This document shows, in pieces, positions 16,616 to 25,241 of a stretch of DNA of 64,000 nucleotides; positions within the stretch are counted from its first letter, which is position 1, and every line of letters starts with the position of its first letter. The stretch comes from Streptomonospora litoralis. GTDB taxonomy: Bacteria > Actinomycetota > Actinomycetes > Streptosporangiales > Streptosporangiaceae. The stretch is taken from the NCBI RefSeq assembly GCF_004323735.1, contig NZ_CP036455.1, positions 1,421,101 through 1,485,100 on the forward strand, given 5' to 3'. The translations under genes and the position numbers were made by a program. The notes under the pieces were generated by a model. It saw only the letters and a list, made by a program, of their open reading frames with translations. It had not been told where the DNA came from and did not search any database.

Positions 16616-18487
16616 CTACGCAAAGGGGTGGGGCGGAACGTCCGCCGGACTCTGGCCTGCGAGCAGCTGCGAGGCATAGGGGAGCGCCCCGCTGTGGAGC
16701 CGCGGCAGTCCCTCAAGCCGCCGGGTCGCGTGCCCGAATGTCATCGGCAGGCATCCCGGGACGAAGCTGCGCGTGCACACCAGACCGCTCCGGTGCAGCT
16801 CCGGTGTGGTGACATCGGCGGCGTAGGCGTGACTTCCGGCGGCCTCGATCTGCGCTCGCACGTAGTCCAGATCCTTGTCGAGCGTGTCGAACTCGGGGGC
16901 TTCCGCGGCCGCCGAGGCGAGGCTCATCTCGGGCCTGTCCGGACTCGTCAGGAACGCGAACCACTCCCGCGACTGCGGCAAGGCGCCGAGCAGACTGTGG
17001 TCGTCCATGTCGACCAGCGAGTCGAAGTCCTTCGCAAGCCGCTCCCGGTGCACCGGGTCGTCGTCGAACACGTGCCTGATCGAGGCCACGCGCGCCGACA
17101 CCTCGAAGATGGCCGATTCGGCTGCCGCCCGCGGGTACAGGCCGGCCGCGGTCGATACCAGAGTGCAGGGGCCCGAGTCCGCGTCGCGCTGGGCGAGTGC
17201 CAGCACGACCGGCACCTCGATGTCCAACGTCGCCCAGAAAAGACGGACGCGGAATCCGGTGACCACCTCGACGCGCTCCATCAGCTCCCTGATGTCGCCG
17301 TCGGCCGGTCCCAGCGCGAGCTCGGGCAGGAGCAGCCGGCGGTACCACGTGAGCAGGAACGCGTCCCGTTCCACGATTTCGAAGAGCCCGTGCAGGGTCG
17401 CTTCCTCGTGGCTCTGGCCCAGCGCGAAACCGTTCGACGTGTCGTAGAAGAACGGCTTGCGGGTGCCGGCGCGGCGCACCCACGACAGTGCGACCTCGGG
17501 GAGGTAGCGGGCAGGGCCGTCGCCGAGCGGCGTGATTGGAACCCATTCCACCGATTCGGCCGGCCCCAAGGGCGCCCACGGGAAGTCGTCCCGCGCGTAC
17601 TGCTCGGCGGAGTGATACCCGAGGGTGCGGGGATCGACGGCCCTGTCGCCCAACTCCGCGAGCGAGGCCTCCACGGTGCCCTCGGCCGGTTGGTGGCAGA
17701 AGCCGGTGTGGCGCTCCAGGCCCTCCAGCACCGCGGTCCTCCTGCTCTTGGCGAAGCTCCGGGACCGCCCGATCCCGGGCTCCAGGACGCCGTTTCCCAG
17801 CGGCAGGCCAACCTGCGCCTGGGGCAGCGGGCCGTCGAGGTCGGCGAGCGGCTCCCGGAACAGCGAGTGCGGCCCCAGGTAGTCGGTCGTGATGGTCGGG
17901 GGCAGCGGACGCCGGGCCCGCAGCGTTGTGCCGGACTTCTCGAGCAGCTCGGGTGCGGAGCCGAACGCCAACGTGGTCCTGGCCGTCGCGGCCCGGCGTG
18001 CCGGGCAACCCGTTCTCGGCGGTACGTGTCCTCGCCGCACCGCGCCGTCGGCCCGGTCGACCGTGGCGAGCGTGCCGGCGGGGGAGGTCTCGCGCAGGAG
18101 CAGCGCCGCGGTGCGGGTGACGACCGTCCGCAACGCCGGACCGACCTGCTGCCAGAGCGCGTGGCTGCGCACGGCTCCCGCGGATCCGGCCTCGGACGGC
18201 TCCTCGAACGCCGCTTCGGCGGAGTCGACGTTCCTGGTGAGGAACCAGGCCAGGCACCGCGGGCATCCGCCGTCGCGTTCGTGTGCCACGTCGTAGGCCA
18301 GAACGTGGACACTGCCGCACCAGAACAGCACCGCCAAGCCCCGGCCCGCCCCGCTTTCGTCGGCCCGAACCCGCGCGGGGCCGGTGAGCGGGCCGAGGAG
18401 CACCTCGGCGGGCGCCGGTGCGTCGGTGTCGGCCGCCAGGGCGGAGACCAGGTCGGCGGCGAGCGGCGTCTGCGTTGGGGTACTCAC
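16616..18487 (-). CDS. YcaO cyclodehydratase with N-terminal zinc-domain extension
   Basis: 623 residues from GTG 18487, whose first bases overlap the previous stop (GTGA). Residues 1-180 include GGCPRCLAWFL, a Cys-pair segment typical of ThiF-like leader-binding proteins. The YcaO domain follows: RSFAKSRRTAVLEGLERHTGF, then NGFALGQSHEEATLHGLFEI with VERDAFLLTW, the ATP/Mg-binding helices. The C-terminus ends PHPFA, close to the PxPxP tail of azoline-forming YcaOs. These enzymes activate backbone amides with ATP so that Cys/Ser/Thr side chains cyclise to (ox)azolines. It pairs with the 578-residue ThiF-like protein just upstream. A second YcaO lies at 23228-24571. Confidence 0.92.
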   Translation of the reverse strand: MSTPTQTPLAADLVSALAADTDAPAPAEVLLGPLTGPARVRADESGAGRGLAVLFWCGSVHVLAYDVAHERDGGCPRCLAWFLTRNVDSAEAAFEEPSEAGSAGAVRSHALWQQVGPALRTVVTRTAALLLRETSPAGTLATVDRADGAVRRGHVPPRTGCPARRAATARTTLAFGSAPELLEKSGTTLRARRPLPPTITTDYLGPHSLFREPLADLDGPLPQAQVGLPLGNGVLEPGIGRSRSFAKSRRTAVLEGLERHTGFCHQPAEGTVEASLAELGDRAVDPRTLGYHSAEQYARDDFPWAPLGPAESVEWVPITPLGDGPARYLPEVALSWVRRAGTRKPFFYDTSNGFALGQSHEEATLHGLFEIVERDAFLLTWYRRLLLPELALGPADGDIRELMERVEVVTGFRVRLFWATLDIEVPVVLALAQRDADSGPCTLVSTAAGLYPRAAAESAIFEVSARVASIRHVFDDDPVHRERLAKDFDSLVDMDDHSLLGALPQSREWFAFLTSPDRPEMSLASAAAEAPEFDTLDKDLDYVRAQIEAAGSHAYAADVTTPELHRSGLVCTRSFVPGCLPMTFGHATRRLEGLPRLHSGALPYASQLLAGQSPADVPPHPFA

Positions 18488-20220
18488 GGGACCTCCACCA
18501 GTCGGACCTCGCCTCGTGCGAAGGGCAGCGTTCGTTCGGTCACCTCGACACACTCCGGTCGTGCGACGTGCCGCCACAGCTCGGCCCAGGTGCGGAAGTG
18601 CGGGTTGAGCGGGACCAGGGCGTCGGCGTCGTTGACCAGAGCGAGCATCGCCGTGCAGACCGCCTCCGCGTAGCAGGCGCCCGCCCCGTGGGCGACCAGG
18701 CTCCCGTCGGCGGCGCGCCCGCGGACCCGGTAGATGCCGTTCGCCAGGCGCGTGCCGATCCACTGCGGTGCCTCCCCGCCGCGGGAGCGGCCGACGGAGT
18801 GCCGGATGTACCGGCTGAACGCGGCGCATTCGCCGTGTCCCAGATCGTCCTCGGACAGCCGCACCCACTCGGCGTCGTCGACGGCCCACGACATCGATCG
18901 CCGCAGCAGGGCACGGTAGACCGCCTCGTCCAGCGTCCATCCGGCGCCTATGTCCGGCAGCGGCCCGCCGGGCTGCGCCGCGAACATCTCCAGAGCGTTG
19001 AGTGCCGCCTGGTACAGGGCCTCCCGGGACGACAGCACGGCGGCGGTGAGCTCGCGGACCCGGCACTTCTCGGCAAGCCCCACGAGGACGGTGGCCTGCG
19101 CCTGTCCGAAGGGGACTTGGGGCAGGTCACCACCGTCCAGGTATCGGAAGGGGCCCGCGAACCCGTCGGTCCAGCCGGCCAGGGTGCCGATGATCCGCTC
19201 GTGTACGTCGTCCAGTCGACTGTCGTCTTCGGGACTGACGATGTTCCTGCGGACCGGCTCGTCACCCTGGTCGTCGCGCTCGTCGCCGGTGACCGGCGGC
19301 ACCACCGCCCGATGGCAGCGGCAGCCCGCGGCCGCCCACGCCGGATGCGTTTTCACCGTCGGCAGGCCCGATTCGTGGGAGACGGATACCGCTGCCGCCG
19401 CGTGGTCGGCGAGCCCGGCGCTGCGTCGGTAGACGGCGTGTATCAGCGCGGCCGCAGCGCTGTCGTCCGGTGCCGTCGGCGCGGTTTCGGCCGGAGCGGC
19501 CGACCGGGTCGTGCGGGCGTATCGGTTCAGGCAGTCCCAGCAGCCGGTCACCCTGTCATCGGACCAGATGATCCAGCGGCGCCCGCCTACCTCGCCGACG
19601 ATGCCGTGCGGCACCCCGCGCTCCAGCAGTTCGTCCTGGAGCCGCACGGTGCGCTCGTAGGAGAGGCCGTCCGCATCGACGACGACCAGATCGGCATCCT
19701 CCCACTGCGGCACCCGGTCCTCGTCGGAGATCGTGTGGAACTCGGTCCGCAGTCCGAACAGCGGGGCGGCGTCCAGGAGTCCGCGCAGGCGGCTGAGCCA
19801 GGCGGGGCGGCCGTACAGGTGGAGGGTGGTGGCCAGAACGCGGTCCAGCGCGCGCACGGGTTCGGTCGTCAGCTGCGCGAAGTACGCGAGCAGCCACTCC
19901 GACGCCGGGCCTTTGACAGCGACCTGGTGGGACATCGGCGCGTCGAGGACGGTGACGCACCGGTGAGTGACGAGCGCGTCGAGCACGCGCGACACCGCCG
20001 CCCGCGACCCGGCCGGGAAGTCGTCCACCAGTTGCGGGCCGGTGCGACTGCCGTCCGAGCCGCCCAGCAGCTTCGAGACCACCTCGTAGGCGGCCGCGCC
20101 CTTGACCGTGAAGGACCCGGCGCCGACGCCGATCCACGCTCCGTGCTTCGTCCGCAGCGCGGACACATCCGGGCGAGCGAGGACGACGCCGGCGGTCGGC
20201 GACTCACCCTCGTTGGACAT
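18484..20220 (-). CDS. ThiF-like leader-binding partner of the YcaO
   Basis: 578 residues from ATG 20220 with GGAAGTGAG upstream; an in-frame GTG at 20232 is possible. RTKHGAWIGVGAGSFTVKG and a winged-helix-like region open the protein. A Rossmann-like middle (DADLVVVDADGLSYERTV) follows, then the zinc-type pairs CWDCLNRYA and GCRCH. This is the architecture of ocin-ThiF-like TOMM partner proteins (TbtF type), which hold the leader peptide and present the core to the YcaO. The C-terminal 200 residues hold SREALYQAALNALEMFAAQP and are of uncertain function. The gene is coupled to both neighbours by 4-base or near overlaps. Confidence 0.82.
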   Translation of the reverse strand: MSNEGESPTAGVVLARPDVSALRTKHGAWIGVGAGSFTVKGAAAYEVVSKLLGGSDGSRTGPQLVDDFPAGSRAAVSRVLDALVTHRCVTVLDAPMSHQVAVKGPASEWLLAYFAQLTTEPVRALDRVLATTLHLYGRPAWLSRLRGLLDAAPLFGLRTEFHTISDEDRVPQWEDADLVVVDADGLSYERTVRLQDELLERGVPHGIVGEVGGRRWIIWSDDRVTGCWDCLNRYARTTRSAAPAETAPTAPDDSAAAALIHAVYRRSAGLADHAAAAVSVSHESGLPTVKTHPAWAAAGCRCHRAVVPPVTGDERDDQGDEPVRRNIVSPEDDSRLDDVHERIIGTLAGWTDGFAGPFRYLDGGDLPQVPFGQAQATVLVGLAEKCRVRELTAAVLSSREALYQAALNALEMFAAQPGGPLPDIGAGWTLDEAVYRALLRRSMSWAVDDAEWVRLSEDDLGHGECAAFSRYIRHSVGRSRGGEAPQWIGTRLANGIYRVRGRAADGSLVAHGAGACYAEAVCTAMLALVNDADALVPLNPHFRTWAELWRHVARPECVEVTERTLPFARGEVRLVEVP

Positions 20221-20224
20221 CGAC

Positions 20225-20947
20225 TCACTCACTTCCGTCGCGCTGCGGTCGGGATACCGGGTGGGCATAAGTCGCGGCGAGCAGCGGGTGCCGGGTCACA
20301 CCGTCGCTCTGGATCAGGTTCCGCACGGCCGAGCCGATGAATCCGCCGAACATGGTGCCGACGAGCCCGTTCGACTGGCATCGGAGGTGGAAGTCGTAGA
20401 GGGCCATGGAGGCGCGCACCACGCACAGCCGGTAGCCGTGCGAACCTCCCCACGAGTCCGCGCGGTCGAGGTCGGCGCAGACGCTGACGATCCCGCCCGC
20501 GTCCGCGAACTCGCGCTGGACACCCAGGCGTTCCGGATCTCCGACGGCCGAGGCGGCGGCGATGAAGGACGACTCCCGAGCGGTGACCCGGTAGATCCCG
20601 GCCGGCTTCTGTTCGCTGCGCAGCGCGAAAACGAACGCCTCCAGTGGGCCGGTGCCGTCGTCGAGTTCCCAGTCGCCGGAATCACGTGACAGCGCCCGTT
20701 GCAGGAGGCCCAGGACCAAGTCGGTGCGCACGGGTCTGTCCCCGTACTGCAAGGACGACCGGCGCGCCTGCAGCGTGTCGCGCAGATCGCGAGGCAGGCC
20801 GGGCGCCGCCTCCTGTTCCTCGACGGCCACGGGCACGGCGTCGGCGAACGGGGCCGGCGACCGGGCTTCCGCGAGGCCGTCGCTCGTACGGACGCGAGAG
20901 GCGAAGGTATCGAGCAGCGGCTGCATCACCGATGAGTCGGATCGCAT
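20225..20947 (-). CDS. Nitroreductase-family azoline dehydrogenase subunit
   Basis: 240 residues from ATG 20947 with GGAGGTGGGC upstream. LQARRSSLQYGDRPVRTDLV is the FMN-binding start of the nitroreductase fold. GGSHGYRLCVVRASMALYDF followed by HLRCQSNGLVGTMFGGFIG is the helical core that contacts FMN. In thiopeptide pathways such flavoproteins oxidise thiazolines and oxazolines to azoles. A second nitroreductase-like domain is fused to the C-terminus of the preceding protein. The two could form one heteromeric dehydrogenase equivalent to the usual single two-domain enzyme. Confidence 0.85.
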   Translation of the reverse strand: MRSDSSVMQPLLDTFASRVRTSDGLAEARSPAPFADAVPVAVEEQEAAPGLPRDLRDTLQARRSSLQYGDRPVRTDLVLGLLQRALSRDSGDWELDDGTGPLEAFVFALRSEQKPAGIYRVTARESSFIAAASAVGDPERLGVQREFADAGGIVSVCADLDRADSWGGSHGYRLCVVRASMALYDFHLRCQSNGLVGTMFGGFIGSAVRNLIQSDGVTRHPLLAATYAHPVSRPQRDGSE

Positions 20948-20950
20948 GTG

Positions 20951-22561
20951 TCAGCCCACCTCCATGACTGCGGTGACGGGTTCCTCAGCGGGGGAGAGAC
21001 CCAGGTACTCACTCAGCAAGTGGTCGTCCCAGTCCTTGACGAGGGAGAAGTCCAGGTTCAGGTGGTCGGCGACCCTCCGGGCGGCGGACAGCGCGCAGCC
21101 GCCGTCGCAGAACGCGAGCCGGAGCCCGAACGTGCCGTATTTCGCGGCCATCTTCTTGAGGTTGGCGGTGACGACCAGCAGCACCGGCTTCTCACCGGGC
21201 AGGGGGTCGGTGGAGAGCCGGGCGAGGTGGTGGTCCTGCTCGCGATACGCGTAGGCGCCCACGGGCAGCACGGCCTCGTCGCGGCTCACCACGTAGGCCG
21301 TCGCTGAACCGATGTTCCCGCCGGCCGCGGTCCACCGCTGCACCCATCCTTCGGACTGCTCGCGCAACCCGAAGGCGACCGCGAGCATGAGGGCCACGTC
21401 GGGCCGACCGAGCTCCGCCCGCTCCGCGGCCCGCGCCGGCTCTCCGGCCAATCTCGACACGTCCGCTTCGGGCAGCGCCACCCGCGGGCAGCTGGGCCAC
21501 TCCCGGAACTCCCGCTGAAGCTTGATGTTCGAGGACTGGAAGTGGGCCAGATGCCCTCCGGGATCCAGAAACCTGCGCACCGGCAGCGCCACCGACGCCT
21601 CGTAGGTCGCGCTGAACGGCGGCACGGGCGCCGTGGGGCCCTCGCTGAACGAGCAGGTGGGGCACCCGGGGCGAGTGGCGCTCGGGCGGTACCGCGTCGA
21701 CAGGGTGGTCAGGTCGACGATGCCCGCGTCCAGCGGCAGGTAGGTCCGGACCGACCGCGAGAAGAGCGCGAGCACGTGGTGGGCGACGAGGCCGGCGACG
21801 AGGTCGTGCGAGTGCCGAGGCGGATCGTCGGACACCTCGTCCTCTCCCGACACGCCGCAGTCCAGGCACGGGGAGAAGGCGGGGTCCACGTACGGCCCCA
21901 GGGTCATCGAAGTGCCGTCGGCCCGGACACGCAGCAGGGACCGCTTCTCCAGCCAGCAGCGGCGCTGCAGCTCGGCCAGCTCGGGCCGGGACCGCCGGGT
22001 CTCGAAGAAGACCACGAGGGCGTCGTCGCCGACCGGCAGCCGATCGATGTCGTCGACCACCTCGCACACGCCGTCCAGGCAGTCGACCGCGGCCTTCGCC
22101 AAGGCGGCGTCGCCGGCGACGAGGACGCAGGCGCGATCGAGTCTCGCCGCGGCGTCGGTCCAGGACGGATTCACTCCGGTGGAGTTGCCGAGCCGCGACA
22201 GCAGGCAGGCGAGCTCGGGTGGTGCCGCCGGATGGTCGTCGGCCCCGGCGCCCTCTTCCACGGCCCCTGACGCCCACAGCAGAGCCAACGACTTGTGCAC
22301 GACCGCCTCGTCGAGTTCCGTCGCGGCGGCGAGATCGGCATGCGTGGCCGTTCCGTCACAGGCGGCAGCCAGCCGGCCGAGACGCTCGCGCGCGAACTCG
22401 CCGGTGAAAACCTGGCGTTTGTCCGCGCCGTCGAGCATCACGGTGTCGCCGGATCGGCGAAGCCGAACGCCCTTGCGTAGAGCGGGCCGGACGGGGACGG
22501 CGATCTGCTTGTCCCGGCGCGCGACCCGTCCCAGGGTCTCCGCCCTCAGCTCAGCACCCAT
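20951..22561 (-). CDS. ThiF-like / nitroreductase-like fusion protein
   Basis: 536 residues from ATG 22561, ten bases from GAGGAG; the GTG at 22570 touches the ribosome site and is rejected. Residues about 25-330 look like an ocin-ThiF domain with the Cys pairs PCLDCGVSGE and GCPTCSF. Residues about 375-536 (PDVALMLAVAFGLREQSEGW; GAYAYREQDHHLARLS; LLVVTANLKKMAAKYG) resemble the SagB/ThcOx-type nitroreductase half that follows the 'PSgGalh' region. I read it as a fusion of a leader-binding module to a flavin dehydrogenase domain, putting azoline oxidation on the same scaffold as substrate capture. The next gene supplies another nitroreductase domain three bases downstream. Confidence 0.75.
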   Translation of the reverse strand: MGAELRAETLGRVARRDKQIAVPVRPALRKGVRLRRSGDTVMLDGADKRQVFTGEFARERLGRLAAACDGTATHADLAAATELDEAVVHKSLALLWASGAVEEGAGADDHPAAPPELACLLSRLGNSTGVNPSWTDAAARLDRACVLVAGDAALAKAAVDCLDGVCEVVDDIDRLPVGDDALVVFFETRRSRPELAELQRRCWLEKRSLLRVRADGTSMTLGPYVDPAFSPCLDCGVSGEDEVSDDPPRHSHDLVAGLVAHHVLALFSRSVRTYLPLDAGIVDLTTLSTRYRPSATRPGCPTCSFSEGPTAPVPPFSATYEASVALPVRRFLDPGGHLAHFQSSNIKLQREFREWPSCPRVALPEADVSRLAGEPARAAERAELGRPDVALMLAVAFGLREQSEGWVQRWTAAGGNIGSATAYVVSRDEAVLPVGAYAYREQDHHLARLSTDPLPGEKPVLLVVTANLKKMAAKYGTFGLRLAFCDGGCALSAARRVADHLNLDFSLVKDWDDHLLSEYLGLSPAEEPVTAVMEVG

Positions 22562-22591
22562 CGGTTGCACTCCTCATCCGCAGCGGAAACC

Positions 22592-23200
22592 TCACGTGAG
22601 ACCGGCCATCGCGCCGACGCCGTTCCGCAGTCCGTCCCAGCGGGCACCGCACCGCGCACAGCGATCCACCGCCACCGTCGACGCGGTCGTCAGCACCCCG
22701 GAGACCAGGTCGTAGGTCCGTACCGTGCCGCCGATCCCTTCCGGACCCGTGCGGAGCTCGGCCGTAGCCAGCGTCAGCAGACCGTGCGCGACGGCGAGGT
22801 GCATCCGGCCGAATCCCTCCGGCAGGCCGCGAGTCGCCTCGCCCACGTCGCCGGCCTGCGCGGCATCCCGGTGCTGCTCGATGCGCCGCAGGTAGCAGGA
22901 GTAGCAGGCCGTGGCTCCGGGGATCACGGCCGGACCGCACACGATCCGCGTAGGGAGTAGCTCGACCCCCACGGTCGGGACGCCCCGTTCGAACCCGAGC
23001 CCGTCCAGCGCGTCACGCAGTTCTTCGTCCCGCCCGGAGTGCACGGCCGCGATCATCGCGGAGCGCGACAGCCGGACGTCGTCGGGCAGCCCGCTGCCGG
23101 TGACCCGGATCGATGCCCCCGTCGGGTAGGCGTCGGCGTACTGCTCGCCGAACGCGTCCCGCACCAAGTACAGACAGTCCACCGACTGCTCGAACAGCAC
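22592..23200 (-). CDS. Short ThiF-like (ocin-ThiF) protein
   Basis: 202 residues from GTG 23200 (GGGGGA upstream). VELLPTRIVCGPAVIPGATA, then CYSCYLRRIEQH and the late DRCARCGARW, form the zinc-binding Cys4 pattern seen at the end of TOMM F/ThiF-like proteins. The N-terminal Rossmann part is short, so this is about half the size of a full partner protein. It lies directly between the second YcaO and the ThiF-nitroreductase fusion and probably serves that YcaO. It might also be a degenerate copy. Confidence 0.7.
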   Translation of the reverse strand: MLFEQSVDCLYLVRDAFGEQYADAYPTGASIRVTGSGLPDDVRLSRSAMIAAVHSGRDEELRDALDGLGFERGVPTVGVELLPTRIVCGPAVIPGATACYSCYLRRIEQHRDAAQAGDVGEATRGLPEGFGRMHLAVAHGLLTLATAELRTGPEGIGGTVRTYDLVSGVLTTASTVAVDRCARCGARWDGLRNGVGAMAGLT

Positions 23201-23227
23201 GTGCTCGATCCCCCATCTACTCGGCCG

Positions 23228-24571
23228 CTACGCAGCCGGCTGCGGTTCCGGATTCAGTGACTCTTCGCCGTGGCTCTCGTAGCCCATCGCCGTCGGCGCG
23301 GCGTAGAGCCTGGGCGTACCGAGGTAGCGCTCGCCGTGAATGAACGAGAGGGGGACGGCCTCGGGTACCAGCACCTTGACGGCGTGCATGCCGACCTGGC
23401 GCGCCTCGTCCGTGGTGATGTCGGCGACGAGGACCTCGGCGCCCCGCGCGGCCGCCTTGGAGACCGCGGTCGCCAGCGGGTCCGGGTCGGCGGACAGGTC
23501 GGGCAGCTCGTCGAGTCCCCGCAGCGTCCGCTCGCCTTCCAGCAGGTGCCGGAAGGCGTCCCGGCGCTCGGCCGAAGCGTTGTAGGCCGCCGAACCTGTC
23601 ACGCTGACGGTTCTGTCGTCGGGTCGCCGCACGGGCCGGCGGCCGACGCGATCGCGCAGGGCCACCCGCACGGAGGCAAGCTCGCGGTAGATCTTGGCCA
23701 CCGCCTGCTGCGGATCGAGATCGCACGTCGCGCAGACGATCTGGGCCAGCCGGTCTTCGTTGGGCGAGAGCTGCACGGCATACACAACGGGCACACCGAA
23801 GTCCGTCGTCGCGTCGAAGAGGCGGACTTCGAGGTGACGTGCGGTTCCCCTCGCGTGGTAGCTGCGCGCGAGCGGCTTGAGATCGTCGGGATCGACCGAC
23901 AGTCGCGGCAGCCGCAGGCGCTGCAACCACGCGAGCGAGAGCGCGTCCCGCTCCACGACTTCGAGGAGTCCGCCGAGCACCGCGCTGCCAAGGTCGGAGT
24001 GAACGGCCGCTCCCGTGGTGATCCCCCGGGTGAAGTGTTCCGACGGTGACTGCGGTGCCATGTGCAGGTACACCGCGATGGCCGGCACGAGGACGGGGCG
24101 CCGCCGGGTGAGCGACCACGCCCGGACCCACCTGATCGGGACGGCCGGGTCGTAGGGGACCAGACCGCAGTCGTCACGTGCGAACTCACGCGCCGAACAC
24201 CGGGGCCACCGTGCGGGGGAGACGAACTCCTCGGTCTGCTCGGCGAGGTCGTCCTCTGCGGCGACGAGAAAGTCCTCGTCGTGCCAGGAGCAGCTCGAAT
24301 AGCGTTCGAGAGCCTCGGCGATCGAGACCAGTCCGGCCCGCTCACCGGTCAGTGCACTGCCGACACCGTCGATGTTGCCCACATCAGCGTCGTCGCTCCA
24401 GCCCTGAAGCCCGCCCAGCACCTTCGACGGGTCGCCGATGCTCGAAACGCGGACGGCGAAGTCCGGGTCCCCGTCGGCGACCGGCAGGCCCGCGGTGCGG
24501 GACACGAGGCCGTACGGAGAGACCAGGTCCGCTATTCGCTGTAACTCAGGCGTGCTGACGTCCCCAGGCAA
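23228..24571 (-). CDS. YcaO cyclodehydratase, first gene of the thiopeptide operon
   Basis: 447 residues, ATG at 24571. GEAL-type YcaO segments are clear: GERAGLVSIAEALERYSSC, then SDLGSAVLGGLLEVVERDAL (ATP/Mg helices) and QQAVAKIYRELASVRVAL. The C-terminus contains PEPQP, a PxPxP tail characteristic of azoline-forming YcaOs. Unlike the YcaO at 16616-18487, it has no long N-terminal extension. Two different YcaOs in one operon suggest separate thiazoline and oxazoline work, or one per precursor; neither can be decided from the sequence. The upstream 670 bases hold the probable main promoter. Confidence 0.92.
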   Translation of the reverse strand: MPGDVSTPELQRIADLVSPYGLVSRTAGLPVADGDPDFAVRVSSIGDPSKVLGGLQGWSDDADVGNIDGVGSALTGERAGLVSIAEALERYSSCSWHDEDFLVAAEDDLAEQTEEFVSPARWPRCSAREFARDDCGLVPYDPAVPIRWVRAWSLTRRRPVLVPAIAVYLHMAPQSPSEHFTRGITTGAAVHSDLGSAVLGGLLEVVERDALSLAWLQRLRLPRLSVDPDDLKPLARSYHARGTARHLEVRLFDATTDFGVPVVYAVQLSPNEDRLAQIVCATCDLDPQQAVAKIYRELASVRVALRDRVGRRPVRRPDDRTVSVTGSAAYNASAERRDAFRHLLEGERTLRGLDELPDLSADPDPLATAVSKAAARGAEVLVADITTDEARQVGMHAVKVLVPEAVPLSFIHGERYLGTPRLYAAPTAMGYESHGEESLNPEPQPAA

Positions 24572-25241
24572 TGGCTTCCCCCCAATTGAGAATCACATAT
24601 CCACGACAGCTGACTCTCGACCGCCGATCTTTACCGACGGGGATCATGCTGTCAAGCAAAGTCCCGACCCACCGTGAATTGCCGCGCCACAACTGTGTTT
24701 TCGCTGGGCAGGGCGCAATGGGGTGCGGTTCGACGCTCTGTCGGGGGTTTATGGGCCGCCGCGCGGACTAAGGAATACGCGCGCGACGGCGAGCTTGGCC
24801 GGAAACGGCCAGGGGCCTGGCCGGAACCGGTCAGTAAGCTTGTCCGGAAGCGGCCAGGGGGTTTCCTTTCCGCTGGGAAGAATTCGGGCTACCGTCGCTC
24901 GGGACGGAGGTCCGCATTGGACATTCCGATCGCCGTCGGTGCCGTATCGGGGAAAACGTGCCGGGCAAGAGGAAGCTGGGGGACCGAACGTACATCGATG
25001 AGAAACGGCCTGTCCGCTATCGGCCAGAAGGCGATCGAAGGGGCCGCTTGCGGCGGAGTCGTCGCGAATATGGACGTACGAACATGGTCGTTTACCCGGC
25101 TTTCTGGCACTCTGCTGCCTCGAAGCGGGTCCGGCCGGTCCGCTGCCCTGATGAAACCGCCTCCGGTGCGCGTAGAGCCCGCGGTAAGCGGACGCGTTGC
25201 GGCCCGAGCGGGCGCAGGGCTGATCGACGAGGGGAGACGAC
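24572..25241. promoter_or_regulatory. Divergent control region of the thiopeptide operon
   Basis: Non-coding interval between the minus-strand operon and the plus-strand methyltransferase. It contains three near-palindromic direct repeats at 24795-24815 (TTGGCCGGAAACGGCCAGGGG shortened here to TGGCCGGAAACGGCCA), 24817-24837 (CTGGCCGGAACCGGTCAG) and 24840-24860 (TGTCCGGAAGCGGCCAG). The start-to-start spacing of 22-23 bases is about two helical turns. This is the expected look of a multi-site operator. No pathway-specific regulator gene is present in the locus. No other gene was seen in the interval. Confidence 0.6.

Noticed and set aside
14096..18673. Open frame of about 1500 codons on the plus strand
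   Set aside because: It is antisense to the LanB and YcaO genes. Its composition (Arg/Gly/Pro/Gln-rich, no domains) is what GC-rich third positions produce on the opposite strand.
20225..20947. Non-functional duplicate nitroreductase
   Set aside because: The FMN-binding RRS segment and the helical core are intact and it has an ideal ribosome site, so it is called a functional subunit.
24795..24860. CRISPR-like array
   Set aside because: There are only three short repeats with almost no spacer. Their internal symmetry points to a protein-binding operator. No cas genes are present.
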